A stretch of 64,000 nt of DNA from Shinella daejeonensis. Lineage in GTDB: Bacteria > Pseudomonadota > Alphaproteobacteria > Rhizobiales > Rhizobiaceae. The stretch spans positions 682,001-746,000 of the forward strand of contig NZ_JAHWXY010000001.1 of NCBI RefSeq assembly GCF_024281235.1, in the 5' to 3' direction. The notes beneath the pieces are model-generated. The model made no database searches. It was not told the DNA's origin and saw nothing but the letters and a program-made list of their open reading frames with translations. The position numbers and the translations under genes were made by a program. Positions within the stretch are counted from its first letter, which is position 1, and every line of letters starts with the position of its first letter. Shown piece by piece: positions 1 through 10,170 of the stretch.

Positions 1-420
1 CCGCAAAGCTCCACCGGCGAAAATCCGCCGCCGGTGCTGGTCGGCTACCAGGTTGCCAATACCGTGACGCTACGGGTGCGCGACCTGTCCCGGCTGGGCG
101 AGATTCTCGACAAGGCCGTGACGCTGGGCGCCAATCAGGGCAACGGCATCCGCTTCGTCAACGACAAGCCGGAGACCGCCGTCAGCGAGGCGCGCAAGAA
201 GGCCGTCGAGAACGCCATCGCCAAGGCGAAGGAACTGACGGACGCCGCCGGCGTCTCGCTCGGCCGCGTGCTGGAAATCTCCGAGACCTCCTATCGCGCC
301 GAACCGATGCCCATGGTGCGCGCCATGGCGAAGGATTATGCCGAAAGCGCCGTGCCGCTGGCAGCCGGCGAAAACAGCTACTCCGTCATCGTCAACGTCA
401 CTTTCGCGCTGAACGACTGA
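1..420 (+). CDS. SIMPL-domain (DUF541/BP26-like) periplasmic protein, 5' truncated
   Basis: The reading frame is open from base 1, so the start and any signal peptide lie outside the window. The visible 139 residues are the C-terminal part of a SIMPL domain, with the typical stretch ending in FVNDKPETAVSEARKKAVEN followed by AKAKELTDAAGVSLGRVLEI. This is the family of Brucella BP26/OMP28 and E. coli YggE, periplasmic or outer-membrane-associated proteins linked to stress tolerance, with no known catalytic activity. A strong hairpin follows the stop. Family assignment is firm; exact function is not known. Confidence 0.85.
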   Translation, partial: PQSSTGENPPPVLVGYQVANTVTLRVRDLSRLGEILDKAVTLGANQGNGIRFVNDKPETAVSEARKKAVENAIAKAKELTDAAGVSLGRVLEISETSYRAEPMPMVRAMAKDYAESAVPLAAGENSYSVIVNVTFALND

Positions 421-500
421 CATCCCCGGCGGGAGGGACCGCAAGGCTGCCCTTCCCGCCCGCCGGCAGACAAACCGGAAGAAAACCGCACCTCGACGCG

Positions 501-540
501 AACGGCCCGCCCGGCAGATCCCGGGGCGGGCCGTTCGTTG
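501..540 (+). terminator. Probable terminator of the SIMPL gene
   Basis: A perfect 12-bp stem (501-512 with 524-535) with an 11-nt loop follows the SIMPL stop by about 80 bases. The trailing T-tract is poor (TTCGTT), so termination may be only partial. It lies between convergent genes. Confidence 0.5.
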
Positions 541-558
541 ACGATTGCGGCCGCTCCG

Positions 559-948
559 TCAGCGGGAGATGCGCGGGCAACCGCGCACATTGGCGAAACT
601 GATGCGGGCGATATGCGAATAGCGCAGGCCGGCGACTACGATACGCCGCGGCGAGGCTTCGACGATACGGGCGCGGCGCAGGCCCGCATCCTGCGCCTTC
701 TGCGCGGCGAGCCACGGCGCGCAGCGGCCGCGATCACGGTGCGGCCCGCGACGATGATAGCGGTCACGACCGTGGTCAGGCATCTGCGCCCAGCCGGCGT
801 CCCGCCCGTGAAAGCCGTTGCGATAGCCGGCCTGTACCACCTCGGGGCTGGTTCCGCTTGCCGCAAGAGCGGCCGGCACCGATGCGGCCAGCGCGCCGAG
901 GCCGAGCATGGCCATCAGAAAAACGGTCTTTATCGGGAACGGCATCAT
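559..948 (-). CDS. Small exported protein of unknown function
   Basis: This 129-residue protein starts at 948, where GGAGAGCCG precedes two consecutive ATG codons (948 and 945). Residues 1-30 form a signal peptide ending around AALAASG. The mature part is basic and rich in Gly, Arg and His (GYRNGFHGRDAGW, then an RDRYHRRGPHRDRGR stretch). I recognise no catalytic motif. It resembles the short secreted proteins that are common and unassigned in Rhizobiales. It is convergent with the SIMPL gene. A longer in-frame start at 1092 exists but would bury the signal peptide and overlap the next gene. Confidence 0.6.
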   Translation of the reverse strand: MMPFPIKTVFLMAMLGLGALAASVPAALAASGTSPEVVQAGYRNGFHGRDAGWAQMPDHGRDRYHRRGPHRDRGRCAPWLAAQKAQDAGLRRARIVEASPRRIVVAGLRYSHIARISFANVRGCPRISR

Positions 949-1051
949 CGGCTCTCCTTCGGTTCTTGCCGGGGCATCGGCCCCGGACGATCGGAAGGAA
1001 TTCTGCAATCCGGCCGCTGAACGCAGGCGAAACCGGCCGTTCAGCCGCCGT

Positions 1052-1408
1052 TCAACTTCCGCCGGAAGACAATAGCGCAAGCCGCAGGACACGCCCCTCC
1101 TCCACCTCGATGAGGAGCGCCGCCTCGCGGGAGCGGGCCGTCCCGTCGGGCGACCAGCCGCGCGCCGTCAGCCGGACGGCGATATTGCCGCCGCTCCGAT
1201 CCTCCATCACGAGAGCGTCGCCATAGGTTTCATCGCTTGCCTGGAAGTGGCGGGCCAGCCGCTCGCGAAGCGCCTCGCGGCCCATGTCCATGCCGCCGCC
1301 GAAGCCGGAAAGTGCGATCTCCTCGTCGGCCAGCGCCGCCAGTGCGGAAAAATCGCGGGCGTTGAGCGCCGCGACGACGGCGTGTGCGATAGGGCTGTTG
1401 TCTGCCAT
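1052..1408 (-). CDS. SnoaL/NTF2-like domain protein
   Basis: This 118-residue protein begins MADNSPIAHAVVAALNARDF, an N-terminal helix typical of the SnoaL-like/NTF2 fold, followed by a beta-rich half (GGNIAVRLTARGW, ALLIEVEEGRVLRLALLS). Members are small cone-shaped enzymes or ligand-binding proteins, and the substrate cannot be read from sequence. The start at 1408 is preceded by GAGGAGAGG. It lies about 70 bases downstream of the YjbQ gene on the same strand and may be co-transcribed with it. Confidence 0.7.
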   Translation of the reverse strand: MADNSPIAHAVVAALNARDFSALAALADEEIALSGFGGGMDMGREALRERLARHFQASDETYGDALVMEDRSGGNIAVRLTARGWSPDGTARSREAALLIEVEEGRVLRLALLSSGGS

Positions 1409-1476
1409 GATCCTCTCCTCTGGCTGCCTTCTCCAAACGGCCCTGCCCGCCGACGGTTCCCTCACGCAAGGGTCCC

Positions 1477-1899
1477 TCAGGCGGAAAGGTGTAGCGCGAT
1501 CTCCCGCTGGTGCGGCCGGTCGCGATGCTCGAAGAGATAGAGACCTTGCCAGGTGCCGAGCGCCAGTTGTCCGCCGATGACCGGGATGGCGAGGGAAACC
1601 GGCGTCAAGGCCGCCTTGATGTGCGCCGGCATGTCGTCCGGCCCCTCCAGCCTGTGGGTGATCCAATGCATGGAGCGATCGTCCGACGACGGCACGAGCC
1701 GGCGGAAAAACGCCTCCAGATCGCGCCGCACGTCCGGATCGGCGTTTTCCTGAACGAGCAGCGAACAGGACGTGTGCCGCACGAAAAGCGTCAGCAGCCC
1801 TGTCTCCTGCCCTGCATCGCGCACGAAGGCGACCGCCCGCCCGGTGAATTCGTAAAGGCCCTGTCCCCGGGTGGCGACGGTAACGATACCCTGCGTCAT
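1477..1899 (-). CDS. YjbQ/UPF0047 family protein
   Basis: This 140-residue protein matches the YjbQ (UPF0047) family in length and motifs: HTSCSLLVQENADPDVRRDL near residues 42-61, the histidine-containing HWITHRLEGPDDMPAHIKAAL, and the C-terminal GTWQGLYLFEHRDRPHQREI. Some family members have been reported to have weak thiamine-phosphate synthase activity, so the secondary thiamine-phosphate synthase label is tentative. It lies 3 bases downstream of a small membrane-protein gene and is probably co-transcribed with it. Confidence 0.85.
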   Translation of the reverse strand: MTQGIVTVATRGQGLYEFTGRAVAFVRDAGQETGLLTLFVRHTSCSLLVQENADPDVRRDLEAFFRRLVPSSDDRSMHWITHRLEGPDDMPAHIKAALTPVSLAIPVIGGQLALGTWQGLYLFEHRDRPHQREIALHLSA

Positions 1900-1902
1900 G
1901 CC

Positions 1903-2031
1903 CTATGCGCCGAGGAACCAGAAGACGCCGCCGCCGACCGCGATGAAGACGATGATCAGGCCCAGCAGCCGGGCGAGCCCTTCGTTGGTGTTCGTGGTGT
2001 TGCCGACGATGGCATAATAAAGATCGACCAT
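1903..2031 (-). CDS. Small single-span membrane protein (42 aa)
   Basis: A 42-residue protein, MVDLYYAIVGNTTNTNEGLA followed by a hydrophobic helix (GLIIVFIAVGGGVFWFLG) reaching the C-terminus. The start at 2031 has GGAAAGGACGAAGGA directly upstream; a longer reading from 2109 lacks such a site. It ends 3 bases before yjbQ on the same strand. Function is unknown. Short membrane proteins of this kind are easily missed in annotation. Confidence 0.55.
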   Translation of the reverse strand: MVDLYYAIVGNTTNTNEGLARLLGLIIVFIAVGGGVFWFLGA

Positions 2032-2138
2032 TCCTTCGTCCTTTCCTGCCAGACGCATCCTTGAGCATCGTACCGGAAACACCCGGCCGGAGGAAACAGC
2101 CCGTTCCACCCCGCCGGGTGTTTCCTATTATGCGTCTT

Positions 2139-2714
2139 CTACCAGCCGGCGCCGCAGGCCCGCATCTGGCGGGCATAGTTCGAGGCCATGCTCGCCGCCC
2201 GTTTCGCACCGTTCTTCGCCGTGGTGCTCCAGTTGCCGCGCTTGTAGCCGGTATGGCCATGGTAATAGGCGATATAGAGCCGGTAGGTATCGTTGAGCGC
2301 GATACCGTTGCGGGTATGGCTCTGGTGGTGATACCAGCCGATGAAACGGATCGCGTCGCCGAAATCGGTGCGGCTGGCCGTCCAGCGGCCGGTCTCCTGC
2401 TTGTAACGCGCCCAGGTGCCGTCGAGCGCCTGGGAAAAGCCGTAGGCCGTCGAGGCGCGTTTCCAGGGAATGAAGCCGAGGAGCCAGGTGCGCGGCGGTC
2501 GGGCGTTATGCCGGAAGCCCGATTCCGTATAGATCGTCGCCATCAGCACCGGAACGGGAACGCCATATTCGCGCTCCACCTTGTGGGCCGCCCGGCGCCA
2601 GTTGTTGAACAAGCCGTCTCGTTGCTCGAAGATGGCGCAGACGTTCTGCGTCTGTCGCGGGACAGACGCGCAGCCGGCAAGCAACAGGAGGACGACGACC
2701 AATACGCAACGCAT
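2139..2714 (-). CDS. Lipoprotein with lytic-transglycosylase (SLT-like) domain
   Basis: This 191-residue protein starts MRCVLVVVLLLLAGCASV, with the lipobox LAGC giving a lipidated cysteine at residue 15. The SLT-like fold follows: YTESGFRHNARPP supplies the Glu-Ser of the catalytic motif near residue 63, then STAYGFSQALDGTWARYKQE, then a C-terminal helical part with repeated Tyr and His (IGWYHHQSHTRNGI). Such enzymes cleave peptidoglycan glycan strands at the periplasmic face. The start has GAGGA upstream. The gene is divergent from the LivK gene. Confidence 0.8.
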   Translation of the reverse strand: MRCVLVVVLLLLAGCASVPRQTQNVCAIFEQRDGLFNNWRRAAHKVEREYGVPVPVLMATIYTESGFRHNARPPRTWLLGFIPWKRASTAYGFSQALDGTWARYKQETGRWTASRTDFGDAIRFIGWYHHQSHTRNGIALNDTYRLYIAYYHGHTGYKRGNWSTTAKNGAKRAASMASNYARQMRACGAGW

Positions 2715-2994
2715 CGCAAATCCTCACTTTTCGCGAGGATTTATAATTCGTGAATCTTAACATTTCCTTTTTTCTCAAATGCCGCGGACCGGGCGGCAGG
2801 CAGAGCCCGTCGCTATTATTTTGTTGCGCTTTCGAGCGCCATTGCCTAATCAATCTAACGCGCGGCGAGGCTATGGCGCACGTTTGTTCCGCCCGCCCGG
2901 GGAGCGTTCCGACTTCAGGCCTGTGGTAAAATGCCCGCCGGCGCGGGCGCCGGCCCACAACCGGGGTTTCGAAAGACCACTTGAGGAGAGATTC

Positions 2995-4104
2995 ATGAAG
3001 AAAAAGAAGATTTTCGCTGGCGCGCTGCTTGCAGCTTCGGTCGCCTTCGCTCCGCTTGCCCACGCCGATATCGTGATCGGCCTCGTCGCTCCGCTGACCG
3101 GCCCGGTCGCCGCCTATGGCGATCAGGTCAAGAACGGCGCCGAAGCCGCCGTCGCTGAAATCAACAAGAACGGCGGCATTCTCGGCGAGCAGGTCGTCCT
3201 GAAGCTGGCCGACGACGGCGGCGAGCCCAAGCAGGGCGTTTCGGCGGCCAACCAGCTCGTCGGCGAAGGCATCCGCTTCGTCGTCGGACCGGTCACCTCC
3301 GGCGTCGCGGTCCCGGCTTCCGAAGTCTTCGCGGAAAACGGCGTCCTCATGGTCACGCCCACCGCCACCGCTCCGGACATCACCGCCCGCGGCCTGCCCA
3401 ATATCCTGCGCACCTGCGGCCGCGACGACCAGCAGGCCGAAGTCGCCGCCAACTATGTGCTGGCGAACCTGAAGGACAAGAAGGTCGCGATCATTCACGA
3501 CAAGGGCACCTACGGCAAGGGCCTTGCCGATTCCTTCAAGGCCGCGCTCAATGCCGGCGGCGTGGAAGAAGTGCTCTATGATTCCGTCACGCCGGGCGAG
3601 AGAGACTTCAACGCACTGATCACCCGCCTGAAGGCCGACGGCGTGGAAGTCATCTATTTCGGCGGCTACCATCCGGAAGGCGGGCTGCTCGCCCGTCAGC
3701 TCAACGATCTTTCGGTCAAGGCGCTGATCATCGGCGGCGAGGGTCTTTCCAACAGCGAATACTGGGCGATCGGCAACGAAGCCGCCGCCGGAACGATGTT
3801 CACCAACGCCACCGACGCGCTGAAGAGCCCGGATTCACAGACGGCCGTCAAGGTTCTCGCCGAGAAGGGCATTCCCCCGGAAGCCTTCACGCTCAACGCC
3901 TATGCCGCCGTGGAAGTGCTGAAGGCCGGCATCGAGAAGGTGGGCAGCGCCGACGATTCCGCCGCCGTCGCCGCCGCGCTGAAGACCGGCGAACCGATCC
4001 CCACGGCCATCGGCCAGCTCACCTATGGCGAGGACGGCGACCTCACCTCCCAGAGCTTCTCGCTCTTCAAGTGGGAAGACGGCAATATCGTCGCCGCCGA
4101 ATAA
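2995..4104 (+). CDS. Branched-chain amino-acid-type ABC transporter substrate-binding protein
   Basis: This 369-residue periplasmic binding protein has a signal peptide ([20 protein letters not shown], cleaved after AHA) and a mature N-terminus [20 protein letters not shown] typical of LivJ/LivK/BraC. Further family blocks are [30 protein letters not shown] and [11 protein letters not shown]. It should capture a branched-chain or related amino acid for a Liv-type permease. No permease or ATPase genes are adjacent, so it is an orphan. The start at 2995 has GAGGAGAG upstream. A terminator follows. Confidence 0.9.
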   Translation: MKKKKIFAGALLAASVAFAPLAHADIVIGLVAPLTGPVAAYGDQVKNGAEAAVAEINKNGGILGEQVVLKLADDGGEPKQGVSAANQLVGEGIRFVVGPVTSGVAVPASEVFAENGVLMVTPTATAPDITARGLPNILRTCGRDDQQAEVAANYVLANLKDKKVAIIHDKGTYGKGLADSFKAALNAGGVEEVLYDSVTPGERDFNALITRLKADGVEVIYFGGYHPEGGLLARQLNDLSVKALIIGGEGLSNSEYWAIGNEAAAGTMFTNATDALKSPDSQTAVKVLAEKGIPPEAFTLNAYAAVEVLKAGIEKVGSADDSAAVAAALKTGEPIPTAIGQLTYGEDGDLTSQSFSLFKWEDGNIVAAE

Positions 4105-4127
4105 GGTCTTAACGGCCCAAATTGCAG

Positions 4128-4155
4128 ACGCCGGGGTTTCAGCCCCGGCGTTTTC
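4128..4155 (+). terminator. Rho-independent terminator of the livK-type gene
   Basis: A 9-bp perfect GC-rich stem (4128-4136 with 4143-4151) is followed by TTTT, 24 bases after the stop codon. Confidence 0.8.
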
Positions 4156-4192
4156 GTTTGTGGAAGGGAGCGCCGGACAAGCCGCCACGGCC

Positions 4193-5845
4193 TCATCGCC
4201 GCGCCCGGAACCGTTCCTTCAGCCGGGCGATATCCGCCTCGTCCCAATCCGTCACCCGCGTCACAGCGATCCATGGGTCGATATAGTGTTCGCCGGCGTA
4301 GACATGGCCAAGCCCCATCGGCGCAGTGGTCGCCATGGCCATATCGAGCGTCAGCTGGAGCAGCGTCACGACCGGATACCACTGGAAGGCGGGAGAAACG
4401 TCCGGCCCGCGCGGCGCCGCCATGAAGGCCGGCTGTCGATAGAAGGCATAGGGATCGTAGAAGGTCACCGGATCGCTGGCATATTGCAGATAGACGATGC
4501 GCATCGGCCCCCAGTGGTCGCCCGCCTCCGGCAACGCGTTGCGCTGGCTGGTGAAGCGGACATAGGAGCCATCGCGGAAGCGCGGAAGCCAGGCGGGCGA
4601 ACCGGGATTGCGGCCCGCCGTCATCGCCCGCCAGATGCGGCTTTGAAACGGCGGGCCGGCCCATAGCGCGCCCTGATAGGGATCGCCGATCACCTCGAAA
4701 AGCTCCGCCGATTGTTCGGAGGAAAGCGCGCCGAGGCTGAGGCCGTGAAGATAGAGCTGCGGCCGGCTGTCCTTCGGCAGGGTCGTCCAGTGATCGTAGA
4801 CCGCCCTGAACAGCGCACGGGCGGCTTCCGCTCCGTAGTCGGGCTCGGCCAGCAGAGACAGCCAGCTTGCCAGATAGGAGTATTGGATCGCCACGCTGGC
4901 GATATCCCCACGGTGAAGATATTCCACCGTATCGAGCGCCTCCGGGTCGATCCAGCCGGTTCCCGTAGGCATGACGACGAGAAGCACCGAACGCTCGAAG
5001 CCGCCGACACGGATGAGTTCCGCAAGCGCCAGTTCGGCCCGCGCGGCAGCTGTATCGGCGGCGTTCAGCCCGACGTAGACGCGCAGCGGCTCCAGCGCCG
5101 GCCTGTCGGTAAAGGCGGCGATCGCCATGCGCGACGGCCCGCCGGACACGAAGGCGCGCCCCATCCGGCCAAGGTCCTCCCAGCGCACCAGCGAGGCGGT
5201 GCTGCCGGATTTCATCGGATCGTCGGGCTTGGCGGTCTCCGGCTCGACAAGCTGGTCGAGCGCCCGGAAAGACGAATCCGCCATATGCAGCACACCGCGG
5301 AACAGCACGCCCTCGGCCGCCATCCAGAACAGCGCCAGCGCCAGAAGCGTCCCGATCAGCACGGCAAGCCGCGCCGGCGCGGCGCGGCGTGACGTCCGGG
5401 TCAAGAGCGTGGCGACGAGGACGAACAGACGTCCGATCAGCAGGATGGACAGGAAGACGGCAAGCGCGATCAGCCCGACATAAAGGGGATGCGCCGTTTC
5501 GATGGGCGGAAGCTGCATGATCGCGCGGATGGAATTCTGCCATTCCGCCGTCCGCCACAGGAACACCAGCACGATGACGCCGCAGATCGCACCCGCCGCC
5601 CCGGTCATCCGCAGACGCATCCGCCCCGTCGGCTCCGGCAGTTCGAGCCAGCGCCACAGGCATTCGAACAGCACGCCGAGCCCGTAACCGCATCCCATGG
5701 CGACCCCGGACAGCAGGCCCTGCGTCACATAGGTGCGCGGCAGAAGGCTCGGCGTCAGCGACGCGGCAAAGAAAAGCGTGCCGAGGACAAGGCCGGCGAT
5801 GGAGAAGGAAAACAAAAGCCGTTGGAAGATCGCCATTCCCGTCAT
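4193..5845 (-). CDS. Membrane-anchored alpha/beta-hydrolase (Abhydrolase_9 type)
   Basis: The roughly 550-residue protein has four or five hydrophobic helices in the first third (for example VLFECLWRWLE and ICGVIVLVFLW) and a soluble C-terminal alpha/beta-hydrolase domain. The nucleophile elbow is HGLSLGALSSEQ, a G-x-S-x-G motif near residue 360. Organisation and motifs match the two-part Abhydrolase_9 family (N-terminal membrane part plus catalytic part), whose substrates are largely unknown and probably lipid. The start at 5845 is a choice; ATGs at 5836 and 5893 are alternatives and none has a strong ribosome site. Confidence 0.8.
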   Translation of the reverse strand: MTGMAIFQRLLFSFSIAGLVLGTLFFAASLTPSLLPRTYVTQGLLSGVAMGCGYGLGVLFECLWRWLELPEPTGRMRLRMTGAAGAICGVIVLVFLWRTAEWQNSIRAIMQLPPIETAHPLYVGLIALAVFLSILLIGRLFVLVATLLTRTSRRAAPARLAVLIGTLLALALFWMAAEGVLFRGVLHMADSSFRALDQLVEPETAKPDDPMKSGSTASLVRWEDLGRMGRAFVSGGPSRMAIAAFTDRPALEPLRVYVGLNAADTAAARAELALAELIRVGGFERSVLLVVMPTGTGWIDPEALDTVEYLHRGDIASVAIQYSYLASWLSLLAEPDYGAEAARALFRAVYDHWTTLPKDSRPQLYLHGLSLGALSSEQSAELFEVIGDPYQGALWAGPPFQSRIWRAMTAGRNPGSPAWLPRFRDGSYVRFTSQRNALPEAGDHWGPMRIVYLQYASDPVTFYDPYAFYRQPAFMAAPRGPDVSPAFQWYPVVTLLQLTLDMAMATTAPMGLGHVYAGEHYIDPWIAVTRVTDWDEADIARLKERFRARR

Positions 5846-5940
5846 ACTCAATAAGGACCGCCGCACGGCCGTAACCGGCAAACAACTTGGCACGGCGGGC
5901 GCGGAGGGGCAATCTTGCAGAAACAGGGAGACCGTGACGA

Positions 5941-6333
5941 ATGACGCCTATCGGAAAGGAAGCGTCGGCGGACGATCCGCAAGCCTATCTGGCCCGGCTT
6001 TCCGGCTGGCGGAAACAGACGGTGGAAACGCTGCGCGCCACCATCCTTGCCTCCGGAGCGCTGAAGGAAGGCATCGGCTGGGGTCATCTCGTCTATTCCG
6101 CCAGCGGCCCCGTCCTGCTCGTGCGTGCGGAAAAGGGCCATGTGCTCCTCGGTCTCTGGCGCGGTCGTGGCCTGCGCGACATCGAGCCGCGCCTGCGGCC
6201 GGGCGGCCGTCGCGACATGGCGACGATGGCCTTTCTGGAGGGCGATACGGTGGAAACCCGGATCGTCTCGCGGCTCGTGCGGGAAGCGGTGCGGCTGGAC
6301 GCCAGACTGGGCGACCCGACCACCGCCGGCTGA
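5941..6333 (+). CDS. DUF1801-domain protein
   Basis: A 130-residue protein of the DUF1801 (YdhG-like) fold: the N-terminal helix AYLARLSGWRKQTVETLRATI, then GIGWGHLVYSASGPVLLVRAEKGHVLLGLW and a C-terminal helix (VREAVRLDARLG). These proteins have a frataxin-like shape and no settled function. It is divergent from the hydrolase gene and converges on rpoD. Confidence 0.75.
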   Translation: MTPIGKEASADDPQAYLARLSGWRKQTVETLRATILASGALKEGIGWGHLVYSASGPVLLVRAEKGHVLLGLWRGRGLRDIEPRLRPGGRRDMATMAFLEGDTVETRIVSRLVREAVRLDARLGDPTTAG

Positions 6334-6346
6334 CCCCGAAAACGAC

Positions 6347-6377
6347 AGGACCCCGCAGCTGCCGGCTGCGGAGTCCT
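6347..6377 (-). terminator. Terminator of rpoD
   Basis: A 13-bp stem with one mismatch (6347-6359 with 6365-6377) and a 5-nt loop lies 24 bases after the rpoD stop. Read on the minus strand it is followed a few bases later by a T-tract. It may also serve the convergent DUF1801 gene. Confidence 0.7.
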
Positions 6378-6400
6378 GATGAAAGCGAACGGCGTGCGCC

Positions 6401-8452
<2,052 letters not shown>

Positions 8453-8856
8453 CTATACGTCGCTTTCCTGAAGCATCCAGTTTCGAACGGTTCCGTTCCG
8501 CAGCAATCGTTCACCTTCCGGCGAACACCACCGCGAATCAACGTCCCTGACCTACCGGAGTGACAATTAAATCCCGATTAACCACGCCCCGATCTGTGGA
8601 AACGTGGCCTTCGTTGCCGAAGCAACACGATTGACATGACTTCCCGACCCGCCGTACCCGTTCCATCTGCGCCACAATGGTGATTCCCACTATTTCCGGT
8701 TCCGTCAAGCGTTTCCGGCAAAAAAGGCGTAAATGCCTCCGATTCGGGCTTGCGGACTGGATATGCGACGGATCCGGCTGATCACCCATCATGTAGGAAG
8801 CGCCGGCGGAAAGACAAGCCCTTCGCCCGACAGGGCCTGCCGCACCGATTCGCCTC
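8453..8856. other. 404-base intergenic region upstream of rpoD
   Basis: No convincing gene is seen; the short open frames here lack ribosome sites and family features. The region must contain the rpoD promoter (minus strand), but I could not assign -35/-10 boxes securely. It holds a full CtrA-type box (8567-8582), a TGTGGAAA half-match to a DnaA box near 8594, and a small GTTGC-TTCG-GCAAC hairpin on the minus strand near 8613-8626. Confidence 0.5.
8567..8582 (+). promoter_or_regulatory. Full CtrA-type box upstream of rpoD
   Basis: The sequence is TTAA, 7 bases, then TTAAC, an exact match to the established CtrA consensus (TTAA-N7-TTAAC). It lies about 115 bases upstream of the rpoD start. 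Binding is inferred only from the motif. Confidence 0.5.
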
Positions 8857-9204
8857 TCAGAACGACCGCCCGTCGACCTTGCGCACCGTCAACGCATCCA
8901 GATCGACCGCGGGGATACAACGCAGATTGACCGCCGCCATCCGGTTACCCTCCCCGTCCACGCCCTCGCTATAGGGCGCCACGCCGCAGATCGGACAGAA
9001 CCGGTGGTCGATCACATGCTTGTGGAACCGGTAGACGGAGGCGTTTTCCTCGGGCGTCGCCAGCACGAAACGGTCGTGCGGAACGAAAGCCAGCAGCGAT
9101 CCCTTCCGGCGGCACATCGAGCAGTTGCATTCGATCGCGGCTTCGAAATCACCCTCCACCTCGAAAGCGACGTGACCGCAATGACAGCTTCCCTCGTATT
9201 TCAT
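8857..9204 (-). CDS. GFA/CENP-V family zinc protein
   Basis: This 115-residue protein has the cysteine pattern of the glutathione-dependent formaldehyde-activating (GFA/CENP-V) fold: CHCGHV near residue 7, CNCSMCRRKG near residue 27, and FCPICGVAPYS near residue 69. These bind two zinc ions. The family includes Gfa, but most members have no proven substrate, so a general GFA-fold label is safer than formaldehyde metabolism. Length is usual for the family. Confidence 0.88.
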   Translation of the reverse strand: MKYEGSCHCGHVAFEVEGDFEAAIECNCSMCRRKGSLLAFVPHDRFVLATPEENASVYRFHKHVIDHRFCPICGVAPYSEGVDGEGNRMAAVNLRCIPAVDLDALTVRKVDGRSF

Positions 9205-9389
9205 ATCGTTCCTTCCTTCACCTTCGCCTCTTGCCGCCCCGCAATGAAAAGTCTAGCGCGGCGGACGTCTTCGTAAAGACCCGAATTCGAAAACGGGCCG
9301 TCCGGCGCACGATCCGCCCTCGACGGCCGGCCGAAAACCTTGACAGCACGACGCTGTCTCTGTCCGTTTGCGGCGGAAAGGACGGTTTC

Positions 9390-10160
9390 ATGAGCATTTT
9401 CGAACGATTCTCCCAGACGGGGCGCGTGGCGCTGGTGACGGGCGGGGCGCGCGGGCTCGGCTTCGAGATCGCCCGTGCCCTCGCGCAGGCCGGGGCGCAT
9501 GTGGTGCTGACCGGGCGCAACCGGCAAACGCTCGATACCGCGGTTACCGCCATCGAAACGGCCGGCGGCAGCGCCTCGGCGAGCGTCTTCGACATCGCCG
9601 ACGGCACCGCGCAAAAGGAGGCGCTCGCCACGATCGAGAAGGGCCACGGACGGCTCGACGTGCTCGTCAACAATGTCGGCGCGCGCGACCGAAGGCCGCT
9701 GGCCGAAATGGACGACGCGGCGATCGACGCATTGATCCGCACGGATCTCGTCGCCGCCGCCACGCTGGCGCGCGATGCGGCGGCGATCATGAAACGGCAG
9801 GGACACGGTCGCCTGATCGCCATCACCTCGATCAACGGCCATGTGGCCCAGCCCGACGACGGCGTCTATCCGGCGGCCAAGCATGGGCTGACCGGCCTGA
9901 TGCGCGGCATGGCGGTGGAATTCGGCCCGCACGGCATCACCAGCAACGCCATCGCGCCCGGCTGGTTCGCCACCGAGACCAACGCCGCGCTGGCCGCCGA
10001 CCAGACGCTGACGCCCTTCGTGCGCCAGCGCATTCCGGTCGGGCGCTGGGCAAGGCCGGACGAGATTGCCGGTGCAGCGCTGTTTCTTGCAAGCGACGCG
10101 GCCTCCTTCGTCAACGGCCATGTCCTCGTGGTGGACGGCGGCATGACCGTGCGCATGTGA
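9390..10160 (+). CDS. SDR-family oxidoreductase
   Basis: A 256-residue classical short-chain dehydrogenase/reductase. It has the cofactor motif TGGARGLGFEIA (about residue 17), NNVGARD, the catalytic Ser in ITSINGHVA and Tyr-x3-Lys in YPAAKHG, and the C-terminal VDGGMTVRM. Overall it resembles gluconate 5-dehydrogenase or 3-oxoacyl-ACP-reductase types, but the substrate cannot be fixed. The start at 9390 has GGAAAGGAC upstream; the open frame continues further 5' without such a site. It is convergent with recQ. Confidence 0.85.
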   Translation: MSIFERFSQTGRVALVTGGARGLGFEIARALAQAGAHVVLTGRNRQTLDTAVTAIETAGGSASASVFDIADGTAQKEALATIEKGHGRLDVLVNNVGARDRRPLAEMDDAAIDALIRTDLVAAATLARDAAAIMKRQGHGRLIAITSINGHVAQPDDGVYPAAKHGLTGLMRGMAVEFGPHGITSNAIAPGWFATETNAALAADQTLTPFVRQRIPVGRWARPDEIAGAALFLASDAASFVNGHVLVVDGGMTVRM

Positions 10161-10170
10161 GGAAACCGCC

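Noticed and set aside
2742-2747. TATAAT ahead of the livK-type gene
   Set aside because: No acceptable -35 sequence at 16-18 bases, and it is about 250 bases from the start codon.
8538-8792. 84-residue open frame upstream of rpoD
   Set aside because: It covers the promoter region, has no ribosome site and no recognisable protein features.
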